Notes under the pieces: model-generated | What the model was told of the DNA's origin: nothing | What the model saw: only the letters and a program-made list of their open reading frames with translations | Database searches by the model: none | Source: UMGS1002 sp045586785 | Lineage (GTDB): Bacteria; Bacillota; Clostridia; Oscillospirales; CAG-272 | DNA length: 6,349 nucleotides | NCBI GenBank assembly: GCA_045586785.1 | Contig: JAZNBA010000016.1 | Location: forward strand, 1 to 6,349 | Direction: 5' to 3' | Part shown: positions 4,272 to 6,349 of the stretch, in pieces | Layout of the letters: every line of letters begins with the position of its first letter | Position numbering within the stretch: the stretch's first letter is position 1 | Position numbers and translations under genes: made by a program

Positions 4272-5279
4272 TTACACCCCTCCTTTGATTCTGACCAAAT
4301 GCCCGATCGCAGGAATATTCTGTCCCTGCTTAAGCGCGTCGGGGCTCATCATCGCTCCCGTACCGATCAGCAGCATATCCTTGATCTCGCCCGAGGCAAG
4401 CTTGGGCAGAAAATACGCGCTCATGACCACGCCCGAGCAACCGCAGCCCGAGCCGCCCGCGTGGGTATCCTGCGTATGGCGCGAGAAGATCATGGTGCCG
4501 CAATCGGTATGTCGTCCGTCTACGTTAATACCATCTGCGTGTAAAAGATCCTCAAAAATGGCACTTCCCTCCCAGCCCAGATCACCCGTGACAATGGCGT
4601 CAAAGTCCTCGGGAGCTGTGCCGCTGGCTGCCAGATACCGTTCTAAAGTGTCCACAGCGGCAGGTGCCATGGCAGCGCCCATATTGGCGGCATCGCGTAT
4701 ACCCATTTCGATAGGTATCCCGGGCATGGCTTGCGTGACACAAGCGTGCGAGGGCTCGGTATGGCTGCATTTGCCGAGGATATAGGCGGATGCACCGGTC
4801 ACCGTCCACTGCGCCGTGGGTGTACGCTGTGCACCGTACTCAATTGGCGTGCGGTACTGTCGCTCGGCAGCGGAATTGTGCGAGGAGGTCACAGCAGCTG
4901 CATAGCGCACGTGTCCCGCACTGACCAAAATTGCGCCAAGCATCATGCCAAGTGCTGCCGTGGAGCATGCACCGTACAGACCGAAATACGGCACATGATA
5001 GTCGATCAGTCCGTACGCCGAACCAATGCACTGATTGAGCAGATCACCTGCAAAAATTGCTCCCAAAGCATTCTCGTCCCTACCCCATTTTTTCAGCGCA
5101 ACGGCAAGTGCGCGGCGCTGCATCTCGCTCTCGGCTTGCTCCCATGTGTGCTGTCCGAATTTATCGTCCTCGTCGTGCATATCAAACAGGTTGCCAAGCG
5201 GGCCTTGCTTCTCCTTACACCCCACTACGCTGCTATATGCGCACACGCTTGCGCGCAGATCGAATATTTTGTCTTTCAT
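4272..5279 (-). CDS. spoVAD: Stage V sporulation protein AD (SpoVAD), DPA-binding thiolase-fold subunit
   Basis: A soluble, membrane-associated SpoVA subunit with a thiolase-like fold that binds dipicolinic acid; required for DPA uptake by the developing spore. The 335-residue product is close to the usual family length. Visible landmarks: VGCKEKQGPLG near the N-terminus, TWEQAESEMQRRAL, FAGDLLNQCIGSAYGL, the nucleophile-elbow-like YGACSTAALGMM (Cys about 105), SSHNSAAERQYRTPIEYGAQ, TGDLGWEGS, DCGTMIFSR and GSGCGCSGVV. SpoVAD proteins are not thought to act as thiolases; the Cys motif belongs to the ligand pocket region. The run GGGGG (5289-5285) is only 2 nt from the ATG at 5282 but 5 nt from the second ATG at 5279, so I prefer 5279. 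It is first in the transcript; spoVAC, which usually precedes it, is not here. It is coupled to spoVAE downstream. Confidence 0.95.
   Translation of the reverse strand: MKDKIFDLRASVCAYSSVVGCKEKQGPLGNLFDMHDEDDKFGQHTWEQAESEMQRRALAVALKKWGRDENALGAIFAGDLLNQCIGSAYGLIDYHVPYFGLYGACSTAALGMMLGAILVSAGHVRYAAAVTSSHNSAAERQYRTPIEYGAQRTPTAQWTVTGASAYILGKCSHTEPSHACVTQAMPGIPIEMGIRDAANMGAAMAPAAVDTLERYLAASGTAPEDFDAIVTGDLGWEGSAIFEDLLHADGINVDGRHTDCGTMIFSRHTQDTHAGGSGCGCSGVVMSAYFLPKLASGEIKDMLLIGTGAMMSPDALKQGQNIPAIGHLVRIKGGV
4275..4283 (-). promoter_or_regulatory. Shine-Dalgarno of spoVAE embedded in the end of spoVAD
   Basis: On the minus strand, GGA GGG GTG are the last three sense codons of spoVAD (Gly-Gly-Val), and GGAGGGG is at the same time the ribosome site of spoVAE. 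The stop TAA (4274-4272) and the ATG at 4270 are one base apart. This arrangement implies translational coupling and near-equal output of the two subunits. Confidence 0.85.
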
Positions 5280-5308
5280 CATATCCCCCGAATGTATTGT
5301 ACTGACAG

Positions 5309-5337
5309 TATTATTTTCATTCCCTCTTGCAATATGC
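5309..5337 (-). promoter_or_regulatory. Candidate forespore (SigG-type) promoter of spoVAD-spoVAE
   Basis: On the minus strand GCATA (5337-5333) fits the SigG -35 (GHATR). AATAATA (5315-5309) fits the -10 (CATWHTA) at 6 of 7 positions. The spacer is 17 nt, close to the usual 17-18. A start near 5302 would give a leader of about 20 nt. SigG control of spoVA is known in Bacillus. Its -35 end overlaps the -35 of the divergent uridine phosphorylase promoter. Confidence 0.45.
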
Positions 5338-5355
5338 TAAAAATTATGATACAAT
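5327..5355 (+). promoter_or_regulatory. SigA promoter of uridine phosphorylase
   Basis: TTGCAA (5327-5332), 17-nt spacer, TACAAT (5350-5355), with TG at 5347-5348 forming an extended -10. A start near 5362 leaves a leader of roughly 38 nt before the ATG at 5400. Confidence 0.75.
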
Positions 5356-5399
5356 GGAAATGGTAAATATTGATCAAGCTTATAAATCGAGAGGTGTTT

Positions 5400-6179
5400 A
5401 TGCTTTCTACACATACGGAACAGTATCATATCAAGGCAAAAGAGGGGCAAACGGGCGGCTATTGTATTCTACCCGGAGATCCCGGCAGATGCGAAAAGAT
5501 CGCACAGTATTTTGATAATCCCAGACATCTGGTGACTAACCGCGAATATAACATTTGGGTAGGTGAGCTTTGCGGTGTATCCGTCAGCGTATGCTCCACG
5601 GGTATTGGCGGGCCGAGTGCAGCGATCGCAATGGAAGAGCTGGTGGCTTGCGGCACGCACACCTTTATCCGCGTGGGCACCTGTGGTGGCATCAATTTAA
5701 AGGTTCAGGCAGGTGACGTAGTGATCGCTACAGGGGCAGTGCGCCAGGACGGTACGTCCAGAGAATATGCGCCTATCGAATTCCCCGCCGTATCCGATCC
5801 CGAGGTGCTGATCGCACAGATGCAGGCAGCAGAAAAACTGGGCTTGCGCTATCACACCGGCGTGGTGCAGGCAAAAGACTCGTTCTACGGGCAGCATTCT
5901 CCCGCCAGAATGCCGATCGCCGATGAGCTCAATGCAAAATGGGAGGCTTGGAAGCGACTTGGCGTGCTGGCGAGTGAGATGGAATCGGGGGCACTGTTCA
6001 CGGTAGCGGCGGCACTGGGTGTGCGCGCAGGCTCTTGCTTCTCGGTCGTCTGGAATCAGGAGAGAGCCAATCTCGGTATGGACAGCGAGGACGAGGCTGC
6101 CGAGCAGCACGACACCGACAGAGCGATCAGAACCGCCATCGAGGCGCTCAAGATATTGATTGAGAAGGATAAAAAATAA
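5400..6179 (+). CDS. udp: Uridine phosphorylase
   Basis: A cytoplasmic nucleoside phosphorylase (NP-I family) that splits uridine with phosphate into uracil and ribose-1-phosphate in pyrimidine salvage. The 259-residue product shows LPGDPGRCEKIA (24-35, phosphate-site glycine), CSTGIGGPSAAIAMEEL (65-81), FIRVGTCGG (89-97, Arg91 and Thr94 as in the E. coli enzyme), KDSFYGQHSPAR (159-170, aromatic and Gln/Arg base-recognition segment), and the ribose-binding Glu-Met-Glu at 193-195. The pyrimidine-type FYGQ segment favours uridine over purine nucleosides, though overlap between subfamilies is known. The start at 5400 is set by GAGAGG (5389-5394) 5 nt upstream; a TTG at 5370 has no such site. It stands alone, divergent from spoVAD, with housekeeping-type promoter elements. 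No classic terminator follows, only the repeat block at 6229-6320. Confidence 0.93.
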   Translation: MLSTHTEQYHIKAKEGQTGGYCILPGDPGRCEKIAQYFDNPRHLVTNREYNIWVGELCGVSVSVCSTGIGGPSAAIAMEELVACGTHTFIRVGTCGGINLKVQAGDVVIATGAVRQDGTSREYAPIEFPAVSDPEVLIAQMQAAEKLGLRYHTGVVQAKDSFYGQHSPARMPIADELNAKWEAWKRLGVLASEMESGALFTVAAALGVRAGSCFSVVWNQERANLGMDSEDEAAEQHDTDRAIRTAIEALKILIEKDKK

Positions 6180-6228
6180 ACGGACGACCGCCACCACACG
6201 GACGACTCAATCGATGAAAAGTTTTTGC

Positions 6229-6320
6229 GTCGCTTTTTCAAAAAGCGACTGGGGTTCGGGGCAACGCCCCGAAAAAACGGCATTTTTGGTTCTTTTTGTG
6301 CCCGCGGTGCCAAAAAGAAC
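6229..6320. repeat. Triple-hairpin intergenic repeat at the right end
   Basis: Three consecutive perfect stems: GTCGCTTTTT (6229-6238) with AAAAAGCGAC (6240-6249); TTCGGGGC (6255-6262) with GCCCCGAA (6266-6273), followed by AAAAAA, so a terminator shape for the minus strand; and GTTCTTTTTG (6289-6298) with CAAAAAGAAC (6311-6320) around a CCGCGG core. The rest to 6349 includes the palindrome AAAACGGTTTT and no gene. It looks like a dispersed repeat of gut Clostridia, and its presence at the very end suggests the assembly broke at a repeat. Confidence 0.72.
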
Positions 6321-6349
6321 GAAAACGGTTTTCTCACATAAACAAACAA

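Noticed and set aside
3828..4785. Long plus-strand ORFs opposite spoVAE and spoVAD
   Set aside because: They are antisense shadows in GC-rich genes; the minus-strand frames encode clear SpoVAE and SpoVAD.
5697..6349. Minus-strand ORFs opposite udp and at the right end
   Set aside because: Low-complexity shadows of udp and of the hairpin repeat, without ribosome sites or family features.

Overview
This window looks like a whole small contig from a spore-forming Clostridia-type Firmicute, most likely a gut Oscillospirales-like lineage. The evidence is three sporulation genes (sigK, spoVAE, spoVAD), a Gram-positive lipoprotein, Shine-Dalgarno sequences ahead of most genes, SigA-type promoters, and several dispersed hairpin repeats of the kind common in gut Clostridia. 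The lineage is an inference; no rRNA is present.

Left end (1-777): the 3' third of groEL with a strong terminator. Bases 1-183 are not genuine genome. A 99/100-base piece of groEL is duplicated around an 84-base insert that matches, from memory, the two MGI/BGI DNBSEQ library adapters facing each other around a 10-base sample index. Genuine sequence begins at 184.

Region 780-1701: an array of tiny hairpin repeats, then sigK, the late mother-cell sigma factor, with an intact hydrophobic pro-sequence and a good SigE-type promoter. Region 1708-1928: a MITE-like inverted repeat and a 37-codon remnant of a second spoVAE copy on the minus strand.

Region 1935-3725: an AT-rich accessory segment. 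A near-consensus extended -10 promoter drives an RNA that folds into one long rod closed by a perfect 16-bp stem (6S-RNA-like in shape) and ends in an intrinsic terminator. Only a few bases later comes the Shine-Dalgarno of a secreted lipoprotein with about nine beta-strand/turn repeats. The terminator therefore either ends a free small RNA or acts as an attenuator for the lipoprotein gene. The segment is flanked by a perfect 35-bp direct repeat, located inside the spoVAE remnant and the intact spoVAE.

Region 3750-5279: paired inverted repeats, then spoVAE and spoVAD on the minus strand, translationally coupled and led by a forespore SigG-like promoter. Their products belong to the spore membrane apparatus that imports dipicolinic acid. 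spoVAC, normally next to them, is absent. Region 5327-6179: a divergent uridine phosphorylase gene whose promoter overlaps that of spoVAD. The right end (6229-6320) is a triple-hairpin repeat, which probably explains why the assembly stops there.
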